64,000 nucleotides of DNA from Dactylonectria macrodidyma (taxonomy: Eukaryota; Ascomycota; Sordariomycetes; Hypocreales; Nectriaceae). Under the pieces are notes generated by a model. The model saw only the letters and a program-made list of their open reading frames with translations, was not told the DNA's origin and did not search any database. The position numbers and the translations under genes are program-made. Location of the stretch: contig JAGMUV010000002.1 in the NCBI GenBank assembly GCA_020744425.1, positions 682,001-746,000 of the forward strand, in the 5' to 3' direction. Of this stretch, positions 9,756-20,808 are shown piece after piece. Position 1 is the stretch's first letter. Every line of letters starts with the position of its first letter.

Positions 9756-9825
9756 GCCCCCTTTGTAGCATATCCTCCACTACCGCATAACGCTCACCCA
9801 CCTTCATCGCCAGCCTCTCCTCGAC

Positions 9826-10402
9826 TTAGACCTTCACAAACACATCATGGAGATAATCAAACGCCCCAATCGGCACGCCCTGCGTCCGCAGGATGCAGTA
9901 CGCCGATGTCAAGTGGAAGTGAAAGTTGGGGATGATGTACTCGGAAATGTACTGCTGCCCGCTCTGAAACCGAAAGTTGCCCATCTTAGTCTGCATGATG
10001 AATTCCTCGCCCACCTTGCCGTCGACGATGTTCCGGTCCGCACTCTCCAACATCTCGACAGTGCGCTTGATGCGCGCCTGCAGCTCGGCGAATGTCTTCT
10101 CGTCGTCCTCGAAGACGGGCATGTCGGGCACGCCGAGGCGGTGTAGGGAGAATTTAGATGTGTTGGAGCACGATCGGACTTGGTATGCGAGGCTGTCAGT
10201 TGAAGTTAGCAATCAATGTGATGTAAGTACAGGGGGCGCTCGTCTCTTACTCTTGCATGTCGGCGATGAGCCGATACGTAATCATGTCCTCGGGCTTGAC
10301 GCCCTTTTCCTCGCAATACTTCTCGGCCTTTTCGAGGATGAGCCCGAGGTTCTTGAGGTACTTGACGAGCACTGGGACGAACTGGTCATAGAGAGAGGTC
10401 AT
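9826..10402 (-). CDS. DUF1993 family protein
   Basis: Two exons, 10402-10251 and 10192-9826, give 172 residues. The junction gives IADMQDLAYQVRS, matching the D-M-x-x-L-x-x-Q-V pattern of DUF1993. Other family features are the N-terminal helix MTSLYDQFVPVLVKYLKNL, a DDEKTFAELQARIKRTVE helix and a C-terminal HLTSAYCILRTQGVPIGAFDYL segment. Members are helical, DinB-like proteins of unknown activity. An in-frame ATG 33 bp upstream (10435) would add eleven residues; I prefer 10402 because homologues start close to MTSLY. Its promoter has no CGG-N7-CCG site, so I place it outside the cluster. Confidence 0.87.
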
Positions 10403-11304
10403 TGTAGCGGCTTGTTTAGGTGGGATTCGATTCAAAAGCTGAAGTAGAGAAGCCCAGCGTAAGACGAAGCTCGCAGGTCGAAAATCACCGACTTCCGGTC
10501 ATTTATATTCCCTGTAAGAGAGTAATGCCCCGCGTCTTATTACCGTTCAGCCACAAACCCAAAGTCCGCCGCCCCTAGCATCGTGGATTGTTGGTGATGC
10601 AGCCAATCCGCGTTGGTCGGAACTCCGCCCTGCAGACGTCATGCATGTCCCCTCCGATTAGTGGTGGGGTTTGCTTTGCTTGTTAGTCTCAAGCTCACTA
10701 TCGTTTAGCAATTGTTTATTTCCAGCACTATTTTGCTTCTCTTAAAGCAACTTAGGGTCCCTTCCCGTGCTCTTTTGATGAGCTCGACTTCAGTTAACTC
10801 ACAAAGTCACCGCTTGGACTTGTCCGCAGGCAGCGAGCATGACGACACTCAACTCCAGAAGGAGTAGCGAGTAAGCACTTAGATCTCACCAGTAAGCAGT
10901 GTGGTGCTTACAAAGCCATATGATTATACTCAAAGGATGAAAGGATCATCGACATCTCGTATTCAGACAATTAATTGTTCGAACCTCGCAACAGACAAGG
11001 CGAGTTGGCAGCTGCAGGTTGGGCACAATATCTTCTGAGAACATCTCTCCTCAAAATAGTATTCACCAAGATGCCAAATTAGCGTAAAAATATCATTTCA
11101 TTAAATTTAAATCCAAACTTAAGGAGTGGTTCATTAATTGCAGGGACTTTCTGCTTTGTTGCTCATCATGTTTTTGGTTTCGGGTGTTTGTCCCAAGCTG
11201 ATGACCCGCGGGATGTGGCGGGGAAGAAGAGAAAGATGTATATATACGGTATTAAGTTAAAGAGTCCAAATGTTTCATCCCTACCAAGGCCATTTTTGCC
11301 TTTC
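10403..11304. other. Intergenic between DUF1993 and the CFEM gene
   Basis: About 900 bases holding the DUF1993 promoter and the CFEM 3' flank. Nothing else is recognised. The part at 11070-11130 is AT-rich and may hold the CFEM polyadenylation region. Confidence 0.5.
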
Positions 11305-14300
11305 TTACAAGGCCACAGCAGCAACCCAGAAGGCGCCAAAGACACCGGCGACGATGCCAATGTCGTAGCGAGCGGCTCTCCCTTCGACGACAAGAGGTCC
11401 TGTCTCGGTGGGAGCAGCCGCCTCGGATTCGGATTCGTCGCCGCTGCCGCTGCCATTGCTGCTGCTCTCGCCAGTCGTGGCGGGCTGTGTCGTAAAGGTC
11501 TGGCCGCCCGAGGCGCGGTAGCAAGACGAGGACTTGGTGATTTCTCCGTCGCTTCCAGACTTGGTGACTGTGACGCAAGTTGTCACACCGCCCTCGTTAC
11601 CGGAGCCACCAGAGCCTCCTGAACCGCCAGAGCCTCCTGATCCTTCACAATCGCTGGAGCCACCTGAAGCGGGAGCGGTAGCACAGGCGCAGACGGAGCT
11701 AGCACCAGTGATTACAGCAGCGAGCTCGTCAGAATCGCAAGCGGTGGCGACGCAAGGCACGAGGAGTTGAGAGAGGCTCTCCTGGGTGTCTGCCTGGCAT
11801 TGGCAGGCGTAGTCGTCGACGGCACAGCCGACATCGGGCGCCGCGGACGAGAAGCAAGCGTGGGCACAGGACGGGACGGCCGATGTAGCAACGGGGCCAC
11901 AGTCGGCAGCGGTCACGGAGCCGGCCACGCAAGTTGAGCCCTCGTCCGGCTCCGAAGGGTAGCCAGAGCCACCCGTCTGAGTTGGCTCATCACCACCACC
12001 GCCGCCGCCGCCTCCGGATCCTTCACAGTCGCCGGAGCCACCCGAAGCCGGAGCAGTTGCGCAAGCACACACGGAGCTGGCGCCGGTGATGACGGCGGCG
12101 AGCTGGTCCGAGTCACAAGCAGTCGCAACGCAAGGTACAAGCAGCTGAGACAGGCTTGCTTGAGCCTCTGATTCGCACTGGCAGGCATAGTCATCGACGG
12201 CACATCCGACATTGGGCGCCGCAGACGAGAAGCAGGCGTGGGCGCAAGAGGGGACAGCTGACGTAGCAACGGGACCGCAGTCGGCAGCCGTGATCGTTCC
12301 AGGTACGCAAGTCGAACCCTCGGCCGGCTCCGAAGGGTAGCCAGAGCCGCCCGTCTTAGTTGGCTCGCTGCCTCCTCCTCCACCGCCGCCGCCGCCGGAT
12401 TCGCAGTCACCGTCGCCGCCTGAAGGGGGAGCAGTTGCGCAGGCACAAACGGAGCTCGCACCAGCGATGACGCCGGCGAGGTCTCCGCCAGAGCATGCGG
12501 TAGCAACACAAGGCACAAGCAGCTGTGAGAGGCTTGCTTGAGCTTCTTCCTCGCATTGGCAAGCATAATCATCCACGGCACAGCCAACGCCAGGCGCTGC
12601 GGACGAGAAGCAGGCATGAGCACAAGATGGCACGGCAGACGTAGCGATCGGTCCGCAATCAGCAGAGGTAATCGTGCCAGGGACGCAAGTTGAGCCTCCG
12701 CCGCCGCCTCCAGCGGATGTAGGAGGGTTGTAAGTGCCTCCAGTCGTTGTTGGCTCTCCTCCGCCGCCGCCACCACCACCACCGCCGGTTTCGCAATCAC
12801 CGTCACCACCTTCTACAGGAGCAGTTGCGCAGGCACATACGGAGCTAGCACCGGTAATAACGGCCGCAAGGTCTCCGCCAGAGCAGGCAGTAGCAACACA
12901 AGGAACCAGGAGCTGGGAAAGGCTCGCTTGGGCATCTTCCTCACACTGACACGCGTAGTCATCGACGGCACAGCCAACGCCTGGGGCTGCGGAAGAGAAG
13001 CAAGCGTGAGCGCAAGAAGGCACAGCAGACGTGGCGATGGGCCCGCAGTCGGCAGAGGTAATCGTGCCGGGGACGCAAGTTGAGCCTCCACCGCCGCCTC
13101 CGCCTCCACTGCCTCCAGTGGTCGTCGGTGGGTTATATGTATCATCCGTCGTCGTGACCTCACCTCCACCACCGCCGCCTCCGCAGTTACCGCCTGAAGG
13201 AGGAGCGGTAGCACAGGCACAGACGGAGCTCGCTCCTGCGATGACGCCAGCGAGATCTCCTCCGCTGCAGGCCGTAGCCACGCAGGGGATCAGAAGTTGA
13301 GATAGGGAAGACTGTGCTGTGTCCTCGCACTGGCAGGCGTAGTCGTCGACAGCGCATCCGACGCCGGGAGCAGCAGATGAGAAGCAAGCATGAGCGCACG
13401 ACGGAACAGCAGAGGTCGCAATAGGCCCGCAGTCTGAGGTCGTGGCATCGGCACAGGTGGTGGTATCTCCACCGCCGCCACCACCACCGCCCGTCTCAGT
13501 CGCAGTGGTCTCAACGGCAGTAGTAGTGGAATCTCCTCCAGTTGGGGGCACTCCTGTCGAGCAGCCGCCAGTAGGATCAGCGCTGGCACATGCGCAGACA
13601 GAGCTGGCGCCCGTGATGACGGCTGGCAGGTCGCTACCCGCGCAGGCGGTCACGACACAGGGAATGAGGAGTTGAGATAAGGAGGCTTGCGCGTCCGACT
13701 CGCACTGGCATGCATAGTCGTCTACGGCACATCCCACGTTCGGGGCAGCAGAGGAGAAGCATGCGTGGGCGCAAGAGGGAACAGCAGTGGTGGCGACAGG
13801 GCCGCAGTCTGCCGTGGTGGCATCGGGACAGGTTGTGGTCTGCCCACCAGTCTCCGTTGCTGTTGCCGTCTCTGTCGCAGTTGACTGCGTATCAGTAGGA
13901 GGATTCGTCTCCGTCGCAGTATCTGTTGCAGTAACTGTTACAGAGCCATCGTCCGTTGTTGAGCAATCGCCCGCAACCGGCGCAGCAGTCGCACAGGCAC
14001 AGACAGAGCTGGCGCCGGTGATGATACCGGGCAAGTCGCCGGCCGCACATGCGGTAATAACGCAGGGCACGAGGATCTGCGACAGCGACGCCTGGGCTTC
14101 CGCTTCACACTGGCAAGCGTAGTCATCGACGCCGCAGCCGATACTAGGAGCGGCGCTCGAGAAGCATGCATGCGCGCATGAGGGGATGGCCGTTGTAGCT
14201 ACGGGGCCGCAGTCCTCGGTGGTGCCGGGCTGGCACGTCGACCCTCCGGGGTTGCCTTGTGTCGTTGTAGACTCGATTTCAGTCTCGGTTGTAGTGTCCG

Positions 14301-14999
14301 CAGGAGGCTCGGTCTCTGTTGTAGTATCTTGAGGAGGCTCAGTCTCAGTTGTAGTATCTTGAGGAGGCTCAGTCTCAGTTGTGGTGTCTTGAGGTTGAGT
14401 CTCCGTGGTAGCGGTCTCGGTTGTGGTGCCGGCATCAGCAGTTGTAGTCGAGGTAATTGGGACAGTAGTCTCTTCCGAGGTAGAAGCCGTCTCGGTACTC
14501 GTCTCAGCCGCCTCAGTCGTAGTCGTCACATCCGTAGTCGTCTCGGCCGGCACCTCGGACGTGGTGGTGACATCTGGAACCGCCGTCGCCACGCACGAGC
14601 AGATCTTGGGTCCGGCAGCCAGGGCGCTGGCCAGCTCGCCTGACTTTGTGCACGCGGCGATGACACATCCTACGGCCAGATTCTGGATGGACCGCGAGCG
14701 GACGGGGTCGCAGCGGCCTATATGGATTTAGCCTACATGATGTGATGTTGAGCAGGGTATAGTCCACTTACACGCAAGGTCTGTGGAGACGGTGCAGCCA
14801 ACTTGTGAGCCGGCAGACGTGACGCAGGGGAACTAAACGAATGAGCTTGATTCTTCAATGGTTAAGATATTCAATGGCCAAGACATGATTGACATACTGC
14901 GCAGGTAGGGAACAAGGTCGTGAGGGCCAGACACGCATTCTGAGCCGCGACGAGCTGGACAAACGCCAGCAGGCCCAAGGTGACCTCAGGGGTCTTCAT
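11305..14999 (-). CDS. Cell-surface protein with eight CFEM modules and GPI-like tail
   Basis: Three exons, 14999-14898, 14832-14772 and 14717-11305, give 1191 residues. A signal peptide (MKTPEVTLGLLAFVQLVAAQ) leads into CFEM module 1 (C23-C96), whose cysteines are restored by the two introns. After a Thr/Glu/Pro-rich stalk (about 100-215) come seven modules at about 224-296, 359-431, 484-556, 612-684, 742-814, 868-940 and 994-1066. Each is exactly 73 residues with ten cysteines, and each matches P-x-C-A-x2-C-x9-C...D-x2-C-x-C-x14-C-x4-C-x15-C. The Asp that serves as haem ligand in Rbt5/Csa2-type CFEM proteins is present in all eight. Linkers are Gly-rich runs. The end is Ser/Thr-rich with a hydrophobic tail (IVAGVFGAFWVAAVAL), as in GPI-anchored wall proteins. 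Function by family is haem/iron capture or adhesion at the cell surface. Confidence 0.92.
11683..14211 (-). repeat. Seven tandem coding repeats (CFEM modules 2-8)
   Basis: A coding tandem array with a period of about 375-405 bp inside the CFEM gene. Each unit encodes an invariant 73-residue module plus a variable Gly- or Thr-rich linker. Modules 5 and 6 (residues 612-684 and 742-814) differ at only a few positions, which suggests recent duplication or gene conversion. Linker DNA is GGN/ACC-rich and microsatellite-like. Confidence 0.9.
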
Positions 15000-17257
15000 G
15001 ATGGGCGGGAGAGGGTGTTGACGACCCTAGGCGTGGTAGAACTCTGAGAACTGCAGAACTAGGTTTGCAGCAATCGACCAACACTCGGAACCAAGGAGGT
15101 CGTTGTGGATGTTGTTCGAGGGTTCCTTCGTTTTATTCCCTAGGTTATCCTCGACTATATATCTCTGAGGAGGACAACCTTGGCATGGGGGACACAGAGG
15201 GGGAGCCTCGGCCTCTGGCTCATTTCGCAGAATTCTTCATATGATTCTCGCCGCCATGATGTTTGCTTCTGCATGGCCTCGACCGGGGTGATGCCAATAC
15301 TATGAGCTCATCGCCAACCCCAAAGAAGTCTAACGACTTGAATCGCCCAATATCCCCTCTCGCCCTACCATTCCAAGGCTCACTGTCAACCCCGAGTAAG
15401 TGCTCTCGTCCGGTCCGGAGGTACTTCTGTTCAGGTGATGGAGGGCGCATTGATAAATTGATTGGCCGCTTCCAACGGACAGCTTCCCGTTTCGAGCACT
15501 CGATGGGAGGCCAACAAGTTACCTTGGCCAGGTTGGAAGGCCCCTGCCTTGGGGAAAAGTGTAATGCGGCCAGCCGTTGGGCTGTCAAGTTGGTCCAGGG
15601 TTGTAGTGGTTGCTTGTCCTGAGAGGCGACTTCCGTTTTCATCTCATAGGGTCGGTGAGGGCATCGTATGCGCTGTGCCTCTTCTTAGACCCAACGCGGT
15701 CGTGATCTATCACTTTGGGTAGTTGATGGATTATTTCCCCTCTTTTAGGCTGCTTGACGGTGAGATCTGACCTATGCATTCTATGTCCACAGCATCCGCG
15801 TATAGTCTTCGATGGCAGAGTCAATGGATCTTTGCCCTACAGATTCAACGGCCACTAACACTCAAGCTGGATAGAGCGGCTGCCACCGCCACAGCTTCCA
15901 CAAGGCAAAAACCCTCATCCAAGAATAAGAGCGGGATATTATTGGGCCTCGCGGGGATAAAGGAGCCGCTGTCCAAAGAGGGAATACCTGATTCGGCCGA
16001 CTCCCCGGGAGTGTGGCCCGTCCTGGCAAGAAGCGCGATCAGATGTCAGCGTTTCCCCAGATTTTGCGCTCGGCCTCGGCGCGCCCTAAATGTGGAAATA
16101 GCATCAGGAACAGGGGCAGGGGTCAAGAAAGGCGGGAGAAGCACCGAATACGATGGTGGCTTGGGGCAAACCGGCCTTCGACAGGCCGACAGAGTGGTCA
16201 GCAATGGTAGAGGACCGACCATCCGAAGAGCAGGGATGCAAGGCACAAACGCTCACGATCGACCAGGGGCGGGGAGGGGGGGAAGGTGGATGCGGGGAAA
16301 AGGCAAGCAACAAAGACGCTTGGATGATCTCGGCCAAGAAGCCATGGGCTAAGAACAGGGATGGGCGGGAAGTGATAATAACCCAGCGAATGGGAGGTGT
16401 GAAGGTGTTGATGAGGCAGCAATGCAATATCATCCCCGGCCTTGTTAGTGCTTCCGCGTGTGATGGAAACTGAGTCACGAGCAACTCTCCAGCCACTGTC
16501 AGATCGCCCAAGTTGAATGCGGGCAAGGCGGGTTAGAAGCGAAGGTGCTGCCATCCCCGCTGTGTTCCCCGGCCTGGCGTTGAATAAAGGCCGGGTCTTA
16601 TAGGCAAGGGTGATGGCCAAGAACGAGGTGCATCTTCCGTGTCAATGGCATAGGAAAAAAACTCAATCTGGGAGACTCTCCTCTTGCTGCTTCCCCGTGG
16701 CTCCATTCCTCGCATCACGAGGTTGGATCAGAGTTGTTTAATTGAGTTGCTGCAACTCTAAGGGGGGGGTTGCTTTGTTGTTGGGTGTCATCATCTCGGT
16801 TCAAGGCTTCAGCCCCTGGACGCATTCTGTCTGCTCGTTGGCTGCACGGGAAGATCGGGATCGGGGCGAGTAAGCAATGAGAGCAACGAATCCTGTGAGG
16901 TGTTTTCAGGCTGAAAGTGAGTATCATTTGGGGAAGGTAACGTTGTAATTCCGGGTTTTTCTATTGCGAACCCATCTTCAAAGGAACGAAAAAAAAATGG
17001 CCTTGAGAAAATCATCCCCGGTATGAGAAGTTTATAGAAATCAATTGATGTTATTCTTGTCAATTCGAACAGACTATCTTGAATGTTGCAATATTCTCCA
17101 CGTTCTCTTTGGCTTACTTATTCACAAGCACGCAATTGCCATGACGCGATGTCTTCGGATCAGAGCCGATGCTACCCCTCACACGGGCGAGTGAAACTCA
17201 ACAGTGTAACCATTCACTCGCATTCTCATCGTTGACAATTGACGATAAATTCACACA
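15000..17257. other. Long gene-free stretch
   Basis: About 2.25 kb. Open frames of up to 190 codons exist on both strands but show no domain, no hydrophobic or catalytic pattern and no supporting splice structure. It is probably the extended promoter of the CFEM gene plus that of the glyoxalase-like gene. A G-run lies at about 16755. Confidence 0.5.
15156..15162 (-). promoter_or_regulatory. Possible TATA element of the CFEM gene
   Basis: TATATAT about 157 bp upstream of the CFEM start codon, the only clear TATA-like run near it. Position is plausible for a fungal gene with a moderate leader; no direct evidence. Confidence 0.35.
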
Positions 17258-18094
17258 ATGCCAGACCAATTGAGCCCCCGACCGATTCTCGATCACATCG
17301 TGATCCTCGTCTCGTACGAGAGCCTTTCTACGCTGCCGGAGCGTCTCCACGCCCTCACCGTCATCCCCGGCGGCGAGCATGCCGACGGACTGACGGTCAA
17401 CAAGCTCGTCATTCTAGCCGACGGCTCATACCTCGAGTTCATCGCTTTCAACGAGGGTCTCGATCCGGCGCGGCGTCGCAGCCACCGCTGGGGCAGCCTC
17501 GAGGAGGGGCGCATCGTCGACTGGGCATATACGCTCCCGCATGAGGCCGACTTCGGCCTGGTCCAGCAACGAGTCCGCGACGGCGGCGCCGGCGTCACGT
17601 ACACGGATCCGGTCGCCGGGGGCCGAGTCCGGCCGGACAAGGCCGTGCTAAAGTGGGCGGTGGCGTCGGCCAGGGATGCCGCGGGGGACCCCGTCTGGCC
17701 CGGCGATGCGCCGTTTTGGTGCCTCGACAGGACGGACCGGCACTTGCGGGTGCCATATGAAGAGGGCGGAGAGGTCCTGGACCACGCAAAGCATCCGTCC
17801 AAGGTTCGGGGCATCTCCAAGGTCGAGATCCGCGTCGCTGAGAAGGATCTCCCAACGTGGAAGCCAGTCTACGAGGCTATTCACAACATCGACCAGGATT
17901 CCGCGGGTGATAGGGACGGCTGGTCGTTTGACGTGCATTCCAGTGCGGCCCAGGGCATTCACAAAGTCTTCCTCTCAACTTTACAAGACACAGACACCAA
18001 GTCGGAGATCAGGCTGACCTTTCTGGGCACCGATGAGAGCCCAAAGACTATTGAACTCCTTCCCGGTTTAGTCCTGGATGTCGAGAGCGCTTAG
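17258..18094 (+). CDS. Glyoxalase-like (VOC) domain protein
   Basis: Single exon, 278 residues. The start reads LSPRPILDHIVILVSYESL, the first strand of a Glyoxalase_3-type (vicinal oxygen chelate) domain, with a metal-ligand-like His in LDHIV. Then come IPGGEHADGLTVNKLVILADGSYLEFIAF and a second half with HPSKVRGISKVEIRV. Fungal proteins of this class are cytosolic and of unknown substrate. The paired beta-alpha-beta modules and the E in YLEFIAF fit the fold. There is no cluster context: neighbours are a CFEM protein and a RING-like protein. Confidence 0.82.
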   Translation: MPDQLSPRPILDHIVILVSYESLSTLPERLHALTVIPGGEHADGLTVNKLVILADGSYLEFIAFNEGLDPARRRSHRWGSLEEGRIVDWAYTLPHEADFGLVQQRVRDGGAGVTYTDPVAGGRVRPDKAVLKWAVASARDAAGDPVWPGDAPFWCLDRTDRHLRVPYEEGGEVLDHAKHPSKVRGISKVEIRVAEKDLPTWKPVYEAIHNIDQDSAGDRDGWSFDVHSSAAQGIHKVFLSTLQDTDTKSEIRLTFLGTDESPKTIELLPGLVLDVESA

Positions 18095-18295
18095 ATATTT
18101 CAGTGGAACAAATGCCCTCTTATCGCCTATACACTTATACGACTTTACAAGCGTTATCACTGTTTCACACGCCACCTTTCCGTTGGCAACTTCACATTAT
18201 AGAATCAGTACCCTCTTAGACGCCTCTTCAAGTAACCCGAGACCAGCGGGCTCTGTCTGTTGTCTCGTCGTACTGTCTATATATAAACAAACAAA

Positions 18296-19594
18296 TTACT
18301 GCAGCTCTTCGTCTTCCTCTTCGTCTTCCTCTCCCTCTTCCTCTCCCTCTTCCTCTCCCTCTTGCTGTTGCTCTTGCTGTTGCTGCTGCTGCAGCTCTTC
18401 CCGAATGTCCCACGGTTCCACTGGTCCATGCGCCTCGTCCTCCATCGGTTGCCAAACCCGCGGGAGCCGCCAATCCCGATTTAGAGGATTAACAATGGTC
18501 CCTCCGTACACGTGGGCTCTAATCTTGATATCCCGGACGTTCAGGCTGATCATGTTCTCCTTGTAGTATGTGTCCAGAGTTTTCATGATCTGGTCCACGA
18601 TTCCTTGCATCAAGTGTCCCATTGGCACCTCACGCCTGGGCTCCAGAACTACATGATCCGGAATTCTTGTCCCCACCGAATGCCAACGATGGTGAAGGAT
18701 GGTGATGGAGAATCCCACCACCTCCCCAGGCTCAATCTCCACCTGGTCCATCATCAACCCCGCACTAGCGAATATCAGGCTACGAGAGCACCAAACGGCC
18801 GTGCAAAATCGACAAAAGAATGGAAGTCTGCTGTTTGGAGTTCCATACACGTCTCCCATTGCTCTAACAGCATCTTGGGTGCCTTGGAATGCGTGGCCGA
18901 AATGTGGGTGTTCGCACTTACGATACTCCCATGAAACTCGACACATGAAGCAAGTAAAGTGTTCGTGATCTATGTCTAGAGCGTCAAATCTTGCCTGGTT
19001 GCAAGAAGCGCCAAAGATGTGTCCACAGTGAGCTATATTGATATTATGCATGCGGACTTCCCGGTCGTCACTCAGGTGCTCGCGGCCGTCCATGGGTTCC
19101 CAACAAACCGGGCATTCGATGCGCAACCTCTTGAAGTTTTCCGCGTCCCGCAAGAGCAGAGGCTTCAAATGGGGCCAATAAGTTTTGTCGACCCGAGGGA
19201 CGAGGGACTCTGCACACTGACGGCTTTTGCGGGGGTATCTACTCTGTCGGTTCAGGGTGCACTTTTTGCACGGGCAAGGCCAACCCTCAACCCCAACAAC
19301 CCCAGGAAGTCCAGCAAAGTTTTCCATGACCGAAGTTTCGTACTGCTGAATTAGGATTTTGCGTACTGTAGTTGGTTCAATAGGCTTGTAATGAGCTGTA
19401 GCTGCACTTGTAGCTGTGTTGTAGCTACACTTGTAACTGTTGTTATAGCTGTACTTGTAGTTGTTGGAACTGGGCTTGTAGCTGTTGCTGTCGTTCGGTT
19501 CCATATCTATTAGCTGTGTCCAAGTCGCGTACTTATAACTATTCCATGCCAAGGATTTTGCATCATGGGGTTCGTTAAGTCTCCTCTGTAACAA
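18296..19594 (-). CDS. RING-like zinc protein 1, low-complexity ends
   Basis: Single exon, 432 residues. Residues about 30-75 are an Asn/Tyr/Ser/Lys-rich stretch encoded by imperfect GTAGCTGT-type repeats. A Cys-rich piece follows (CPCKKC near 106-111), then a RING-like module: CPVC (about 161-164), HCGHIFGASC (about 189-198), CFMC (about 215-218). In the CGHxFC core of RING-HC the fifth ligand is Gly here. A second Cys/His group follows (KCEHPH, FCRFC). The C-terminus is poly-Gln then poly-Glu. A ubiquitin-ligase role is the usual reading of a RING, but the missing ligand makes that uncertain. It is related in layout to the genes at 20005 and 25698. A shorter start at 19504 is possible. Confidence 0.7.
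   Translation of the reverse strand: MLQRRLNEPHDAKSLAWNSYKYATWTQLIDMEPNDSNSYKPSSNNYKYSYNNSYKCSYNTATSAATAHYKPIEPTTVRKILIQQYETSVMENFAGLPGVVGVEGWPCPCKKCTLNRQSRYPRKSRQCAESLVPRVDKTYWPHLKPLLLRDAENFKRLRIECPVCWEPMDGREHLSDDREVRMHNINIAHCGHIFGASCNQARFDALDIDHEHFTCFMCRVSWEYRKCEHPHFGHAFQGTQDAVRAMGDVYGTPNSRLPFFCRFCTAVWCSRSLIFASAGLMMDQVEIEPGEVVGFSITILHHRWHSVGTRIPDHVVLEPRREVPMGHLMQGIVDQIMKTLDTYYKENMISLNVRDIKIRAHVYGGTIVNPLNRDWRLPRVWQPMEDEAHGPVEPWDIREELQQQQQQEQQQEGEEEGEEEGEEDEEEDEELQ
19370..19500 (-). repeat. Imperfect short tandem repeat in the RING-like 1 N-terminus
   Basis: Repeated variants of TACAAGT/GTAGCTGTT over about 130 bp encode the alternating Tyr-Lys/Asn-Ser-Tyr stretch. The array is degenerate and open in frame. 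Confidence 0.6.
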
Positions 19595-20004
19595 AACTCT
19601 ACAAGTTGTTCTCTACTCAATATGACCTTTCTTCTTCGTTCCTGAAAAGGAGTCAGACATCAAACAATGCTAGCCTAGCATGTCAGAGGAATCCCATGGC
19701 AGAGATTGTGGATCGTGACGCTCGTCCTGCATCTTTTGTAACAATGGATTCTACAAGTTGTTCAATGATCAATCATGCCTTTTTCACGGTTTCCAACAAT
19801 GAGTCTAACATGAGGCAATGCCAGCCAAGAAATATCACACCAGACAAAGAGAGGGTTACGAAGTTACAATCGAACACAGGCCAGCATGCACATCAAATTC
19901 AATGAACTAAATCCAAATTGGATTCTTTGTTTTCCTTATTCTGTGAACAACTATTTTACTACCATCCCACCATTGTTCCTGCCCCAATTTGCACCACTGA
20001 GTAA
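19595..20004. other. Intergenic between two RING-like genes
   Basis: About 410 AT-rich bases with no gene; promoter of RING-like 1 and 3' flank of RING-like 2. Confidence 0.5.
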
Positions 20005-20808
20005 TCAATTCAACACATCAGAGGCTTCGAACCTGGGAAATACACTTCCTGACAACGAATCTCGGAGTAACACCTTTGCGCAACCTAGGTCACCGCACGC
20101 CCAGCACACCGATTCAGGGATATCCTTTGGTCGAGAAAGCACGACTCGAATCGTCACATTCGATGGAAACGCCTTCAGGTTGTTATAACTCGACCAGTCG
20201 TCGTCCCTGCAGGGCCAGATCCCGCCTATGACCGGCCGTACCTCGGACAGCTTCACCTCGGGGTTGGATCTCAGAGAGTCTCCCCCTTGCTTAAAACAAG
20301 ATCCCAAGTGAGACATCCAGCAGATTCGCTCTCCGTCCGTGGCGTACACAAGGAACGGCTTGTCCTCGGGCAACCTCAGCTGATTGACCGCACTCATGCA
20401 CGACTTGTGCAAGGCATCCCAGATCTCATGCTCCAGACAATTGCCATGAATTCTGCCGCCCTCCATGTCAGTCAAGCCTATCGTCATAGCCTCTTTCCGA
20501 GTCCAAGGAAGGCGTCGCATCTTGATGAAGCATCGACAGTCTGGGTGGAAATTCTCCACCTTGCAGACCGCGCACACGAGAAACCGCTCGCTAAATCTCT
20601 TGCAAAGCTGGTCGATGTCAAGGAGGCATTGATTGTGGTAAATGTGTCCGCAGAAGAGGATGAAAGCTTCGTCGTCTCCTTGTTCAACAAGCTCTGCGCA
20701 GTGGGCGCAAATGACGGGAACCCCGTACTTGGGTCGACATATGAGGTTGTGCAATGCATTCGGCCAGGTGTCGCCTGGTTTGGTCTCGCACACCGGATGA
20801 TGAGACAT
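20005..20808 (-). CDS. RING-H2-like zinc protein 2
   Basis: Single exon, 267 residues. The module starts near residue 34: CAHC, then FCGHIYHNQC (about 53-62), then CAVC (about 79-82). The fifth ligand position is His (CGHIYH), as in RING-H2 proteins. A second Cys-rich part follows (HPDCRC, HGNCLEHEIW), then CWMSHLGSC and CWACGDLGC. The layout of RING plus trailing zinc-binding segment matches the genes at 18296 and 25698. A possible ubiquitin ligase; no substrate domain is visible. Same strand as RING-like 1, so a tandem pair. Confidence 0.7.
   Translation of the reverse strand: MSHHPVCETKPGDTWPNALHNLICRPKYGVPVICAHCAELVEQGDDEAFILFCGHIYHNQCLLDIDQLCKRFSERFLVCAVCKVENFHPDCRCFIKMRRLPWTRKEAMTIGLTDMEGGRIHGNCLEHEIWDALHKSCMSAVNQLRLPEDKPFLVYATDGERICWMSHLGSCFKQGGDSLRSNPEVKLSEVRPVIGGIWPCRDDDWSSYNNLKAFPSNVTIRVVLSRPKDIPESVCWACGDLGCAKVLLRDSLSGSVFPRFEASDVLN

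Noticed and set aside
9826..10402. Including DUF1993 in the Zn2Cys6-controlled cluster
   Set aside because: No CGG-N7-CCG element was found in its upstream DNA (CGG-N4-CCG near 10620 does not fit the spacing).
11913..13589. Long Leu/Arg/Ala-rich frames overlapping the CFEM gene
   Set aside because: They are other-frame readings of the GGN/GCN-rich repeats and repeat with the same period as the CFEM modules.
15774..16352. 192-codon open frame in the 2.2 kb gap
   Set aside because: Basic, low-complexity, no domain, no splice structure, and a frame of similar length exists on the other strand.
17258..20808. A functional cluster of the glyoxalase-like and RING-like genes
   Set aside because: No shared promoter motif or pathway logic is visible; adjacency alone is not evidence.
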